A DNA stretch of 59,735 nt from Lucifugimonas sp038150225 (lineage in GTDB: Bacteria > Chloroflexota > Dehalococcoidia > Lucifugimonadales > Lucifugimonadaceae): positions 1-59,735 of the forward strand of contig JAYQWG010000008.1 of the NCBI GenBank assembly GCA_038150225.1, given 5' to 3'. Every line of letters starts with the position of its first letter. Position 1 is the first letter of the stretch. Positions 17,244 to 25,645 of the stretch are shown here, in pieces. Made by a program: the position numbers and the translations under genes. Under the pieces are notes generated by a model, which was not told where the DNA came from, did no database searches, and saw only the letters and a program-made list of their open reading frames with translations.

Positions 17244-18194
17244 TTAGTCCGAAGACGACCCGAGTCGCACTCGTGGGTCAATGATTGTGTAGGCAACATC
17301 GGCAAGAGTTGCAAACACAAGGTAAATCAGAATGAAGATGAACACCGTTCCCAACAAAAGTGGGAAGTCGTTGTCATTCACAGCCCTGTAGAGAGCGTCA
17401 TAACCGAGTCCTGGCCATGAGAACACGATTTCTACTACCAACGCACCGTTGAGCCAACCGGAGAAGATCAGCAGCGCTGACGTCACCGGTGCAATCAGGG
17501 CGTTACGTAGAGCGTGCTTGTAGATGACCCAGTTCCAGCTAACACCCTTCGCACGGGCAAGTCGGATGTACTCGGAGTCGAGAACCTCCAGCATTGAAGA
17601 ACGGGTAAGACGCATTAGACCTGCCGCAGCACCCCAACCAAGAGCAACACACGGGAGGAGGTATTCCTTCCAGTTGAATTCAGGTGACCTACCACCGGCC
17701 GGGAACCAGTTCAACCAAACTGCGAAGAACCAGATAATCACCAGCGCAGTAACAAATGGTGGAGCAGCCTGGCCAACAATAGCCAGTCCACGACCCAGGT
17801 AATCCCAGAAGGTTCCGCGTTTTACGGCGGCCAGTACCCCCATTGGAATGCCTAAGGCGATCGCAAAAATCCACCCACCTACTGCGAGCTGGATCGTCGC
17901 TCCGATCTTTCCTGCAATCAGGTCGGTAACAGCACGGTCACGTGCGAGAGAAACACCCAGATCTCCTCTAAGGGTCTTACCGATCCACGTCAGATATTGT
18001 TTCCAGAGTGGATCGTTGAGTCCAAGTCGGTCGCCCAATGCTTCCCACTGCTCTTCGGTAATACCGAAGCCGGAGTCAGGTACGAACAACTGGCGAGGGT
18101 CATTGTGGAACTGGACCAGGACGAAAATAACGATCGTCGCGCCAATAACCGAAATGATTGATGAAAAGAATCGTCTTGCTAAAAAATTTGCCAT
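17244..18194 (-). CDS. ABC transporter permease, DppB/OppB type
   Basis: 316 residues. First permease of the importer. N-terminal segment FFSSIISVIGATIVIFVLVQF, then the typical periplasmic block with GITEEQWEALGDRLGLNDPLWKQYLTWIG. The EAA loop reads LDSEYIRLARAKGVSWNWVIYKHALRNAL, followed by VVEIVFSWPGLG, a strong DppB signature. ATG at 18194. It has its own promoter at 18316-18344, separate from the substrate-binding protein gene upstream. Likely substrate is a peptide, opine or similar small compound; this cannot be resolved from the permease. Confidence 0.93.
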   Translation of the reverse strand: MANFLARRFFSSIISVIGATIVIFVLVQFHNDPRQLFVPDSGFGITEEQWEALGDRLGLNDPLWKQYLTWIGKTLRGDLGVSLARDRAVTDLIAGKIGATIQLAVGGWIFAIALGIPMGVLAAVKRGTFWDYLGRGLAIVGQAAPPFVTALVIIWFFAVWLNWFPAGGRSPEFNWKEYLLPCVALGWGAAAGLMRLTRSSMLEVLDSEYIRLARAKGVSWNWVIYKHALRNALIAPVTSALLIFSGWLNGALVVEIVFSWPGLGYDALYRAVNDNDFPLLLGTVFIFILIYLVFATLADVAYTIIDPRVRLGSSSD

Positions 18195-18315
18195 TTACTG
18201 CGTTCTTCCGTTACCTCGGCGGGTCTCTCCGACCGTGCATCCAAGGCACATCTAATTCAAGAACCGTTCTCGCTCTACGCACGCGAGTACGCGCCACGAA
18301 AAGTTGTGTGGCGGA

Positions 18316-18363
18316 AAGTTAGCATCGCCATAACTACATGTCAACGATCACTAACTAACCGTT
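18316..18363 (-). promoter_or_regulatory. Promoter and upstream motif of the permease operon
   Basis: On the minus strand TTGACA (18339-18344) and TAACTT (18316-18321) are 17 bases apart. The bases upstream of the -35 box (to 18363) match those of the substrate-binding-protein promoter at 20776-20822 at about 20 of 26 positions. The shared core is GTTAnTGAnCGTTGACA. This suggests one regulator for both promoters. The rest of the 303-base gap (18195-18498) shows only the terminator at 18432-18459. Confidence 0.65.
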
Positions 18364-18431
18364 ATGGTCTGAATTTTCGAGTTCAAGACGAGTTTGCTGG
18401 ATATTGTTTTTTTAGAGGTCATTTAACGCAA

Positions 18432-18459
18432 AGAGGGGCCGGTAAAAACCGACCCCTCT
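18432..18459 (-). terminator. Terminator-like hairpin after the substrate-binding protein gene
   Basis: Arms agaggggcc-ggt and acc-gacccctct form a near-perfect 12-base stem with an A-rich loop. On the minus strand it is followed by TTTGCGTT, a short T-run. It sits 40 bases past the stop and would separate this gene from the permeases. Confidence 0.7.
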
Positions 18460-18498
18460 CAGAGTTAGCGAACTAACTCATACCAAGAGCATGGACTC

Positions 18499-20583
18499 TT
18501 AGTTGAGTACGATGAACTCAGGGTTACCAGACACGTTGCTGTAGTGCTGCTGGTATCCGTCCCAGGACTTCACGCGATCGTTTACAACGATGCCCTTCGG
18601 TACCTGGAAGACACCGGCGTACTGCAGCCAGTACATGCTGTAGTCAACCCAGTTCAAGTGCTTCTCGGATCGAACGCTAGCGTCCTGCTCACCGAGAATC
18701 TCGAACAGCCACTTGGCTCCAGCCTGTGACTCGAAACCAACACCCCAACCAGGTCGTGACGACGATGTGTCTACCGTCGGCAGTGGCCAGTCGATTGGGT
18801 ATACGTTCGAGTGAACGTCACCGTTCTTCAGAACCGGGAGGTACTGAACTCGCTGTCGCATTCGTGGGCTGATAACTCCACCGTAGTCTTCTACCAGACC
18901 TTCGATCTCGATACCGAGTCGGGCCCAGTCAGACATGATGGTGTCTGCAACCTCAAGACCTACAGGACCAGCTTCTGCTGAGTAAGCCTGGAGTGTGAGC
19001 TTGCCGAAGCCAGCTCCGTCAGGGTAACCAGCAGTTGCGAGCAGAGCTGCAGCTGCGTCGAGGTCACCGTCGGCGATTTCCCACGGGACACTCTGTGCGG
19101 TGCCTGAGCAAGTGATCTCGTTACCGAGCCAGTCGAAACAACCAGTCTGTCGGGAAGCATCCCAACCTGGGTATTCCGGACCCATGTACTCGGAGTAGAT
19201 CGGAGTACCAATACCGTTCAAGAGAACGTCATTGATTGCGCCACGGTCGATAGCGGTCGAGAGAGCAAGTCGAACGAGTCGAGCCTGTTCCATGTCGTCC
19301 ATACCGGCCGGGTTGTTGGTGTCCGTGTAAGGAGCGTTGCCACAAAGTTCGTGGCCAGGAGCGTCACCGTCAGTACAGGTGTCGCCCTGAGTTCCCCAAG
19401 GGTTACCAATCCAAGGGTAGTCCTCAGCATAAGGAGGAGCGTCCCATGGGTTCAATGCTTCGTTGGTTCGTGCGTGGGAGTGCTCCCAGAGCAGACCAGA
19501 GAAGAGGATCGACTGACCAACGAATCCACCTGGCATGGTCTCGAGGAAGGTGTAACCCTCAGCGACAACATCAGGGAGGAGCTTGTAGTCAAGCTCGGTC
19601 ATGTCAATCGAACCGTTCTTGAGCATAGCGATCTGAGTGGTTGCTTCCGGAACCTGGAGACCAGTGATCTCGGCTACGTTACCAACCTGTCGCCAGTGGC
19701 TGTCGACAGCGTGAATTGTGCAGCGGTCACCAGGTGTGCACTCGCCCTGTACGTAAGGACCAGTACCTACGTGGTGAGCTCGCGCCCACTCAACGCCCTT
19801 GCTGTCGGCGGTTGTCACTTTGTGCACACCACGTGCAGCGGAGAGACAACCGAACTGTGAAATCGGCAGACAGTAGTACACAGGTGATACAAGTCCGATT
19901 TCTACAGTGTATTCGTCAACTGCTTTTGCTTCCAGGAAGATCGCAGCGAAGTCACCAGCGTCACCATAGGTGGACTCTGGGTTGGTCGTTGCGTTTGAGC
20001 GGTTGAACCACTCAACGACTTCAGCGGCGTTAAGTTCACCGAAGTCCTCGTCTTCGTAACCAATTGGTGCCTGGAAGTCGATGCCCTTCTTAAGGGTCAT
20101 TCGAGCTCGTGTACCAGCAGCGTCAATGTCCCAGCTCTCAACGAGGAATGGGGTCATCGGGTTACCGTTTTGGAAGTTGAAGAGAGCCTCTTCAACTCCA
20201 CCAAGCTGGTTCGTTGCTGATGTTCGGTAAGGGCCGACGTAGCCAATACCGTATACAGATTCAAGAGTTCGGAATGCCCGAACAATTGAACCTTCAGGGC
20301 CACCCATGCTACCTGACGGTGCAGGGGTGTTGGTGGCTGCTGCCTGAGCTGCAGTAGCTGCAGGTTTAGCTGTGGCTGCTGGGCTTGCAGGTTTTGCCGT
20401 AGCCGCTGGGGCTGCGGTTGCCGCAGGGGCTGCGGTTGCTGCAGGCTTGGCAGTTGGTGCTTCGCCACCTGAGGATGAGTCACCGTCGTCGTCACCGCCA
20501 CAGGCTACTGCTGCGATAACGAGAAGGCTTGCCATTGCTAGCAGCAAAGGCGCCCATCGCTTCTTGAGCAAACTAAGATCCAT
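18499..20583 (-). CDS. ABC transporter substrate-binding lipoprotein (SBP family 5)
   Basis: 694 residues. Catches the ligand outside the membrane for the two permeases. The signal peptide starts MDLSLLKKRW and ends in lipobox IAAVAC with Cys28. The ATG at 20583 has a strong GGAGG site; an upstream ATG at 20637 adds unrelated residues. An acidic patch and a repetitive Ala/Pro/Thr/Lys linker (about residues 40-100) tether the binding domain. The family-5 fold is seen in LNAAEVVEWFNRS, VDEYTVEIGL, GTGPYV and ARLVRLALSTAIDRGAINDVLLNG. The domain is longer than common DppA and has several insertions. Confidence 0.92.
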   Translation of the reverse strand: MDLSLLKKRWAPLLLAMASLLVIAAVACGGDDDGDSSSGGEAPTAKPAATAAPAATAAPAATAKPASPAATAKPAATAAQAAATNTPAPSGSMGGPEGSIVRAFRTLESVYGIGYVGPYRTSATNQLGGVEEALFNFQNGNPMTPFLVESWDIDAAGTRARMTLKKGIDFQAPIGYEDEDFGELNAAEVVEWFNRSNATTNPESTYGDAGDFAAIFLEAKAVDEYTVEIGLVSPVYYCLPISQFGCLSAARGVHKVTTADSKGVEWARAHHVGTGPYVQGECTPGDRCTIHAVDSHWRQVGNVAEITGLQVPEATTQIAMLKNGSIDMTELDYKLLPDVVAEGYTFLETMPGGFVGQSILFSGLLWEHSHARTNEALNPWDAPPYAEDYPWIGNPWGTQGDTCTDGDAPGHELCGNAPYTDTNNPAGMDDMEQARLVRLALSTAIDRGAINDVLLNGIGTPIYSEYMGPEYPGWDASRQTGCFDWLGNEITCSGTAQSVPWEIADGDLDAAAALLATAGYPDGAGFGKLTLQAYSAEAGPVGLEVADTIMSDWARLGIEIEGLVEDYGGVISPRMRQRVQYLPVLKNGDVHSNVYPIDWPLPTVDTSSSRPGWGVGFESQAGAKWLFEILGEQDASVRSEKHLNWVDYSMYWLQYAGVFQVPKGIVVNDRVKSWDGYQQHYSNVSGNPEFIVLN
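20350..20460 (-). repeat. Low-complexity Ala/Pro/Thr linker repeats
   Basis: Within the substrate-binding protein gene, imperfect units coding for AAPAAT and AKPAAT repeat about seven times. They encode the flexible tether between the lipid anchor and the folded domain, a common feature of Chloroflexota lipoproteins. Confidence 0.75.
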
Positions 20584-20775
20584 GCTTTTCCTCCGAAAGG
20601 CTTTATCGAAACGGCCAAATGTTTGACTGTTTCTCAATCAAGGTTGTTTGCCGTGACAACAGGTCTTCAAGATCACTCTCAACTACCCGAAGTCGCGCCT
20701 CGATATTCTTATTGCCTCACTCATATGTGACTGTGACGGATAGAATTCCATACACAGCTTTTTGAGTAACCGTGA

Positions 20776-20822
20776 ACTATACATGGGCTGGCGCTTATGT
20801 CAACGTTCATTAACAAACGTTT
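20776..20822 (-). promoter_or_regulatory. Promoter and operator-like palindrome of the substrate-binding protein gene
   Basis: On the minus strand TTGACA (20798-20803) and TATAGT (20776-20781) are 16 bases apart. Overlapping the -35 box is AACGTTcattaacaAACGTT (20802-20821), two AACGTT boxes around an A/T core, which looks like an operator. The permease promoter has a related motif. The 5' leader to the ATG at 20583 is about 185 bases. The rest of the 357-base gap (20584-20940) shows nothing else clear, and the plus-strand promoter for 20941 was not identified. Confidence 0.65.
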
Positions 20823-20940
20823 CGACACGGTTACTGATACATCACATTGAACCTACACGTAGTACAACTTCATCTGATCAACCTGTGAAGTAAACGGTTA
20901 CGAATTTCCGACACTTCCGACTTTCGAGTACACGACCCAC

Positions 20941-22131
20941 ATGAATCACGACACCAGCTTTCAAATTAAATCCCTTGAATCTCTCCATTTGGCTTTCAAA
21001 AACACGGACTCGTACTGGGAGTCTTACCGCGCGAACGAGGGCGACAGGCAAACCCCGAGATTTGAATTCAAGCAGGGCTGGCAGACGGTGTACGCACGGT
21101 ATGTCGAAACCCCACTCGTAAAGGTCACCTTGACTGATGGAACCGTCGGTTGGGGAGAGGCTAACGCCGGGATTGGACCAGAGGTGGTGACGCTGATTAT
21201 TAACGACCTGATGGCTCAGATGGTCGAAGGTCAGGAATACGATTCACCAGGTCAACTCTGGGACTTTCTATACGACACCCAACGTGGGCGTGGGTATTCA
21301 TCGGGCTACTGGCTCGACGCTCTCGCAGCCATCGATATTGCGGTGTGGGATGCGATTGGCAGACGTGAAGGACTACCTGTAGCAGCAATGCTTGCCGATA
21401 ACCCACGCTCTGAGTTCGATGTTTACCTGTCAGGCGTGAGGCGTGCCACTCTCGAAGAACGTGTCGACCACGTCAATAAGTGGATCGACACTGGATTGAA
21501 GGGCGCAAAAATTTTCCTGACTGGAGATGTCGATGCTGGCACTGCTGAACTCGACGGACTAATGGCAGGCGCTCCGAGCCTTGAGCAGTGGATGGTCGAC
21601 ACACTGTGGATGTGCTCCCACGAATCAGCAGAAAAGGGCAAAAAGGAATACGGGGAGAGAGGTGTCCGGTTCTTTGAATGCCCACTCCAACCAGAAGATC
21701 TTGCCGGTCACCAGGAATTAGTAACGAAACCCGGCGCTGACATTGCTCTCGGCGAACATTTCCGGTCCAGGTACCAGATGGAGCAATGGGTTAAAGAACC
21801 ACGCGCTCTAGACGTTTATCAACCGGACATCGGACGCACCGGTTTTACGGATTACGTCACCCAAATGGATATTGCCGCGAAAGAAGGAATTAAAACGACA
21901 CCTCACATGGGAAGTGGCGTGTCGGTGTTCCAGGCTGCCACGTTGCAATGTGCAGCGATAGCGCCGCCAGACTACTTGCAGGAATTCCAAGGTGGGCTTT
22001 CCGACCGATTGGAGAAAGCGTCGGATACCGCATGGAAATACGAGGATGGTGGATTCAAACTGCCTGATCGACCAGGTATCGGTGTTGAAATCAACGAATC
22101 GCTGTTGGAACCGTTCATAGTCAAAAAGTAG
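20941..22131 (+). CDS. Mandelate racemase/muconate lactonizing enzyme family protein
   Basis: 396 residues, enolase superfamily. These enzymes abstract a proton next to a carboxylate, commonly dehydrating or racemising sugar acids. The capping domain is about 1-150. Barrel residues that fit the family are Lys190 (GAKIF), Asp220, Glu246 (FFECPLQ), Glu272 (ALGEHF), Asp296 (YQPDIGRTG) and His322 (TPHMGSG). The strand after Asp220 reads MVDTLWMCS, unusual for the common D-x-N form. A terminator follows. Substrate is unknown; sequence differs clearly from the two other enolase-fold genes nearby. Confidence 0.85.
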   Translation: MNHDTSFQIKSLESLHLAFKNTDSYWESYRANEGDRQTPRFEFKQGWQTVYARYVETPLVKVTLTDGTVGWGEANAGIGPEVVTLIINDLMAQMVEGQEYDSPGQLWDFLYDTQRGRGYSSGYWLDALAAIDIAVWDAIGRREGLPVAAMLADNPRSEFDVYLSGVRRATLEERVDHVNKWIDTGLKGAKIFLTGDVDAGTAELDGLMAGAPSLEQWMVDTLWMCSHESAEKGKKEYGERGVRFFECPLQPEDLAGHQELVTKPGADIALGEHFRSRYQMEQWVKEPRALDVYQPDIGRTGFTDYVTQMDIAAKEGIKTTPHMGSGVSVFQAATLQCAAIAPPDYLQEFQGGLSDRLEKASDTAWKYEDGGFKLPDRPGIGVEINESLLEPFIVKK

Positions 22132-22152
22132 TTACTGCCCCATCACAAAAAC

Positions 22153-22203
22153 TAGTCTCACCAAGCCTTACAACATTTGTGCTTTGTTGAGACTATTTCT
22201 TTT
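22153..22203 (+). terminator. Intrinsic terminator after the enolase-superfamily gene
   Basis: The arm tagtctca (22153-22160) pairs with tgagacta (22188-22195), extended inward by ccaagc and gctttg with one mismatch. The run tttctttt follows. Confidence 0.75.
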
Positions 22204-22244
22204 GACCCGCTCACCACGCCAATCCCAGTTACGGAACACAAACA

Positions 22245-23525
22245 CTGACCAACAAATCGGCAACAACGGTCAACCCCAATAAGACCGAACAAGAAACTGG
22301 CAATACTCCTCCGCCAGCGACTCCACCAAACTCTGGTCCGTTCAGCGTTCTGTCGTTGCGCGACTATCGCTTCCTTGTACTTGCCAACCTACTGACGTTT
22401 GCCGGTTACCAGATTCGAAACATGGGTCAGGCGTGGATCGTGCTTGAGGAGACCGGCTCCGAAACCTTGATGGGTCTAGTCAACATGATGCCGGGAGTCG
22501 CCATCATTCTGATTTCGCTTGTTGGCGGCGCATTAGCAGACCGGACCGAGCGGTGGCAATTACTTTGGCGAACCAAAGTTGTGATCGCCTCGATGGCGTT
22601 ACTGACCGCCGTTTTACTTTCGGCTGATCTCCTCAAGTGGTGGCACCTGATACCGATTTCACTGGTCACGGGCTCGATGTTCGCCTTACACAACCCGACT
22701 AGTCAGGCATTCGCGGTCGATGTAGTTGGAAAAGAACGTCTCACTTCCGCATCTAGTTTGAATACTGGAATATCGATGTCGGCAAACATTGTTGGGCCAA
22801 GCCTCGGCGGACTTTTGCTGATCCTTGGATTCGACACCACGTTCTACGTTCTCACCGCGTTCTACGGGGTTTCTGCTGTTTTCATCTACCTGGTTCGCAC
22901 GCGCCGGGTACCGGTACCCAGCGGAAGAAACATGTTCCAGGAGATTGGCGAAGGAGTTAGCTACGCCATTCACTCGCCAGTGATACGCGGATTGTTATTC
23001 GTGGCACTTAGTGCCTTGTTCCTCGGAATGAACCAACCAGCGATTCCAGTAAAGGTTCGCGACGAGTTGGGTATGGGCGAATTTGGATATGGAGTAATGA
23101 TTTCGCTTAACGGTGTGGGTGCGCTAATTGGCAGTGCCGTGCTGTTCACGCTCGGATCGAAGGCGAGGAAGGGATTGCTGCTAATGAGTGGCATGACAAT
23201 CTTCAATGTGTCCTTGATCATTTTTGCTATCGGCTCAACCCCATTTATGACCGGCTTTTCAATGGTGTTGCTTGGAACGGCGTTCTCAGCGTGGATGATC
23301 TCTGTACCAGTATTGCTCCAGACAAATACTGAAGAGAACATGCGTGGGCGGATCATGAGTCTTTACTTCATGACTGTGCTAACGCATCAGATCGGTTGGT
23401 TGCTTGGTGGAGCGCTAATCGAAGTGACCGACATTCGTACAACGTTGTTCGTCGCTGTCGCTGGTGGCACGACAATCTCAGGGCTTGCATTTATCCTGAC
23501 ACCGGCATTGCGAAAAGCCAGGTAA
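22245..23525 (+). CDS. MFS transporter (MFS_3/EntS-like), first of three
   Basis: About 426 residues, 12 predicted membrane segments. The first canonical start is a TTG at 22356, which leaves out FSVLSLRDYRFL, a block that its paralogs at 23548 and 25646 keep before TM1. The frame is open back to a stop at 22203-22205 and offers a CTG at 22245 eight bases after GGAA; that start is proposed, otherwise use 22356. The loop ADRTERW follows TM2 and MRGRIMSLY lies near TM10. Export of a small molecule or drug is the usual role of this family. Confidence 0.78.
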   Translation: MTNKSATTVNPNKTEQETGNTPPPATPPNSGPFSVLSLRDYRFLVLANLLTFAGYQIRNMGQAWIVLEETGSETLMGLVNMMPGVAIILISLVGGALADRTERWQLLWRTKVVIASMALLTAVLLSADLLKWWHLIPISLVTGSMFALHNPTSQAFAVDVVGKERLTSASSLNTGISMSANIVGPSLGGLLLILGFDTTFYVLTAFYGVSAVFIYLVRTRRVPVPSGRNMFQEIGEGVSYAIHSPVIRGLLFVALSALFLGMNQPAIPVKVRDELGMGEFGYGVMISLNGVGALIGSAVLFTLGSKARKGLLLMSGMTIFNVSLIIFAIGSTPFMTGFSMVLLGTAFSAWMISVPVLLQTNTEENMRGRIMSLYFMTVLTHQIGWLLGGALIEVTDIRTTLFVAVAGGTTISGLAFILTPALRKAR

Positions 23526-23547
23526 TCCACTCATCTGGATACCCGCA

Positions 23548-24819
23548 ATGAGGTATTCCATGTCCTGGTCCGGTCTCTCCCAATCGAATCCGCTGCGTGT
23601 CCTGAGGTTTTCGGACTACAAGTTCATCTGGTCTTCAGAAGCTTTGAGCCTCTGGGCGATTGAGATGGAGATTATCGTGCTCGCGATTTTCGTGCTGCGC
23701 GATACGGACTCTCCCCTTCTCGTCGGACTGATCGGTGCACTGAAGTTTGCAGGAACACTGCTTGGGCCTCTGTATGGCGTTGTGGTTGATCGCTTCGACC
23801 GCCGCATACTTCAAATATGGGTCCGAACGCTAAACGTTTTACTTGCGGCGACGCTTACGACGCTCGTGCTCAGCAACTCGCTTGAACTCTGGCATGCCTA
23901 TGCGATCGTCGCGCTGGGTAGCGTGTTCAGAATGCTCGACCTGGTCCTTGTGCAAACCCTAACCGCTGACTCGGTGCCGAAAGAGTCGCTCCACAGCGCA
24001 ATCGGGTTGTCACGCTCGACCCTCGACGGAGCACGAGTCATGGGGGCAATCGTCGGTGGAACGATTCTCGAAACACTTGGTCTGGATGTCGCGTACTCAG
24101 CCATCACCGTTCTTTATCTGCTCGCGACTATTGCCGCCTTCAAGGTTGATCGGACACATGCTCCTGAGAGCGTTAAAGCCCCTTCTGAGTCGGTGTTCAC
24201 GGGAATCAAACAAGGTTTAACGCACATACGCGCGAGTGCGCATTTGCCCGGATTGATTTACTTCTCTTTCCTTGTCGAGTTTTCCGCGTTCCCGTTGGTG
24301 AATGGATTAATGACTGTAATTGGTGACGAGTTCTATTCGCTGGGGGGAACAGGAATCGGAATTCTCGCCGGAATAGCTTCCGGTGGAGCCTTACTCGGTG
24401 CATTGTTTGTGAGTTCTCGAACACACGTTACATCTCCAACACGCGTCCTGGTTATTGGGTCGATTGTTTGGCATCTGGTGATGTTGGTCCTGACGATCAA
24501 CATGCCCATTTCTGCCTTTGGACTGCTGTTGTTCTGTTGGGGTTTTGCAGGTGGAGCTACTTTTGTGGCGATGGTTGTGGGATTACTCAGGTCAACGCCG
24601 GAAGATTTGCGAGGCAGAGTCATGGGGATTCGCTCGCTCGGTATTTACGGACTCCCACTTGGCCTGCTGCTTGCAGGTTGGTTGGCAGAAACATTCAGTG
24701 CAAGAACGATGATCGGCTCTCTCGGAGCAATCGGGGTTTCAGCATCAATAGGCGCGGTGTTGCTTTGGCCAGCACTACTGCGATCAGCAGAAACGAAAGA
24801 ATCAATTGCAACTTCCTGA
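23548..24819 (+). CDS. MFS transporter (MFS_3/EntS-like), second of three
   Basis: 423 residues, 12 predicted membrane segments. Starts at ATG 23548; an ATG four codons later is also possible. The N-terminal block NPLRVLRFSDYKFIW matches the family, the TM2-3 loop reads VVDRFDRR, and LRGRVMGIRSLGIYG lies near TM10. It begins 22 bases after the previous MFS gene and overlaps the HAD gene downstream by 14 bases, so one transcript is likely. Weak similarity to its neighbours points to an old tandem duplication. Confidence 0.85.
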   Translation: MRYSMSWSGLSQSNPLRVLRFSDYKFIWSSEALSLWAIEMEIIVLAIFVLRDTDSPLLVGLIGALKFAGTLLGPLYGVVVDRFDRRILQIWVRTLNVLLAATLTTLVLSNSLELWHAYAIVALGSVFRMLDLVLVQTLTADSVPKESLHSAIGLSRSTLDGARVMGAIVGGTILETLGLDVAYSAITVLYLLATIAAFKVDRTHAPESVKAPSESVFTGIKQGLTHIRASAHLPGLIYFSFLVEFSAFPLVNGLMTVIGDEFYSLGGTGIGILAGIASGGALLGALFVSSRTHVTSPTRVLVIGSIVWHLVMLVLTINMPISAFGLLLFCWGFAGGATFVAMVVGLLRSTPEDLRGRVMGIRSLGIYGLPLGLLLAGWLAETFSARTMIGSLGAIGVSASIGAVLLWPALLRSAETKESIATS

Positions 24820-25645
24820 TTTCTCGAACCAAACTCCGAAAGCCGTTGCGTTAGACCTAGATGAAACTACTCTCAACTCGAAGACCGAGCTAACTGATCG
24901 CACCCGGAATGCTATCCACGCTGTAGTTGGCATCGGACTACCAGTCGTGATCGCGACTTCTCGTCCAGAACGCGTGCTGCCAGTTCTTATCGGTGAAGAC
25001 ATTATGGAAGTCACATCCCTGGTTCAAATGAACGGCACCATAGCGGAAGGAAGGCACGGTCTATCTGGTGGCGTCAGGTACGAGATCCCGATCAAAGATG
25101 CGGTGACAACCTGGGAGCTAGTAAACCAGCGAGTGCCGCAGGCAAGAATGACCCTCGAACTGGACGGTACCCGTTTTGCCGTCAACCATGATGATGATGT
25201 TGATGAGCTCTGGGCGTTTAATAAGGCAACTCCGACAATGCTCGTGGATTTCGATCAAGCACTCAAGGAGCGACCAACCAAGGTTTCAATTTGGGGTATC
25301 GACGTACCGCTGGGAGACCTCGCTGAAGAACTTAAGACACAACTCTCTCCCGAAACGGTCATCTACGGAGCTGCAAATGCTGAATTCCTCAATGTTGTTC
25401 CGAGATCGGCTACCAAGTCAGGCTCGGTTGAGCACCTTCTAAGGTCATCAAAAATAGGACTTAATGAAGTGATGTCGTTCGGTGACGATCACGTTGATAT
25501 CGACTTGATACGGGATTGCGGCTGGTCGGTCGCGGTCGATAACGCTATTCCGCTAATCAAGAAGCATGCGAAATTCACAACAGCAAGCAACGACGACCAC
25601 GGCGTGGCCATTGTCCTCGAACAGTTAGTTAACGCACTCCAATAA
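24806..25645 (+). CDS. HAD-superfamily hydrolase, Cof type
   Basis: 279 residues. Motif I is DLDETTLNS (Asp17, Asp19), motif II is in VVIATSRPER, and the C-terminal motifs are ATKSGSVEHLL and FGDDHVDIDLI. The extra cap domain between about 85 and 190 marks it as Cof type, acting on small phosphate esters. The TTG at 24806 overlaps the MFS gene by 14 bases; the next gene begins directly after the stop. Sitting inside a transporter cluster suggests it dephosphorylates a metabolite linked to transport or catabolism, but no substrate can be named. Confidence 0.87.
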   Translation: MQLPDFSNQTPKAVALDLDETTLNSKTELTDRTRNAIHAVVGIGLPVVIATSRPERVLPVLIGEDIMEVTSLVQMNGTIAEGRHGLSGGVRYEIPIKDAVTTWELVNQRVPQARMTLELDGTRFAVNHDDDVDELWAFNKATPTMLVDFDQALKERPTKVSIWGIDVPLGDLAEELKTQLSPETVIYGAANAEFLNVVPRSATKSGSVEHLLRSSKIGLNEVMSFGDDHVDIDLIRDCGWSVAVDNAIPLIKKHAKFTTASNDDHGVAIVLEQLVNALQ

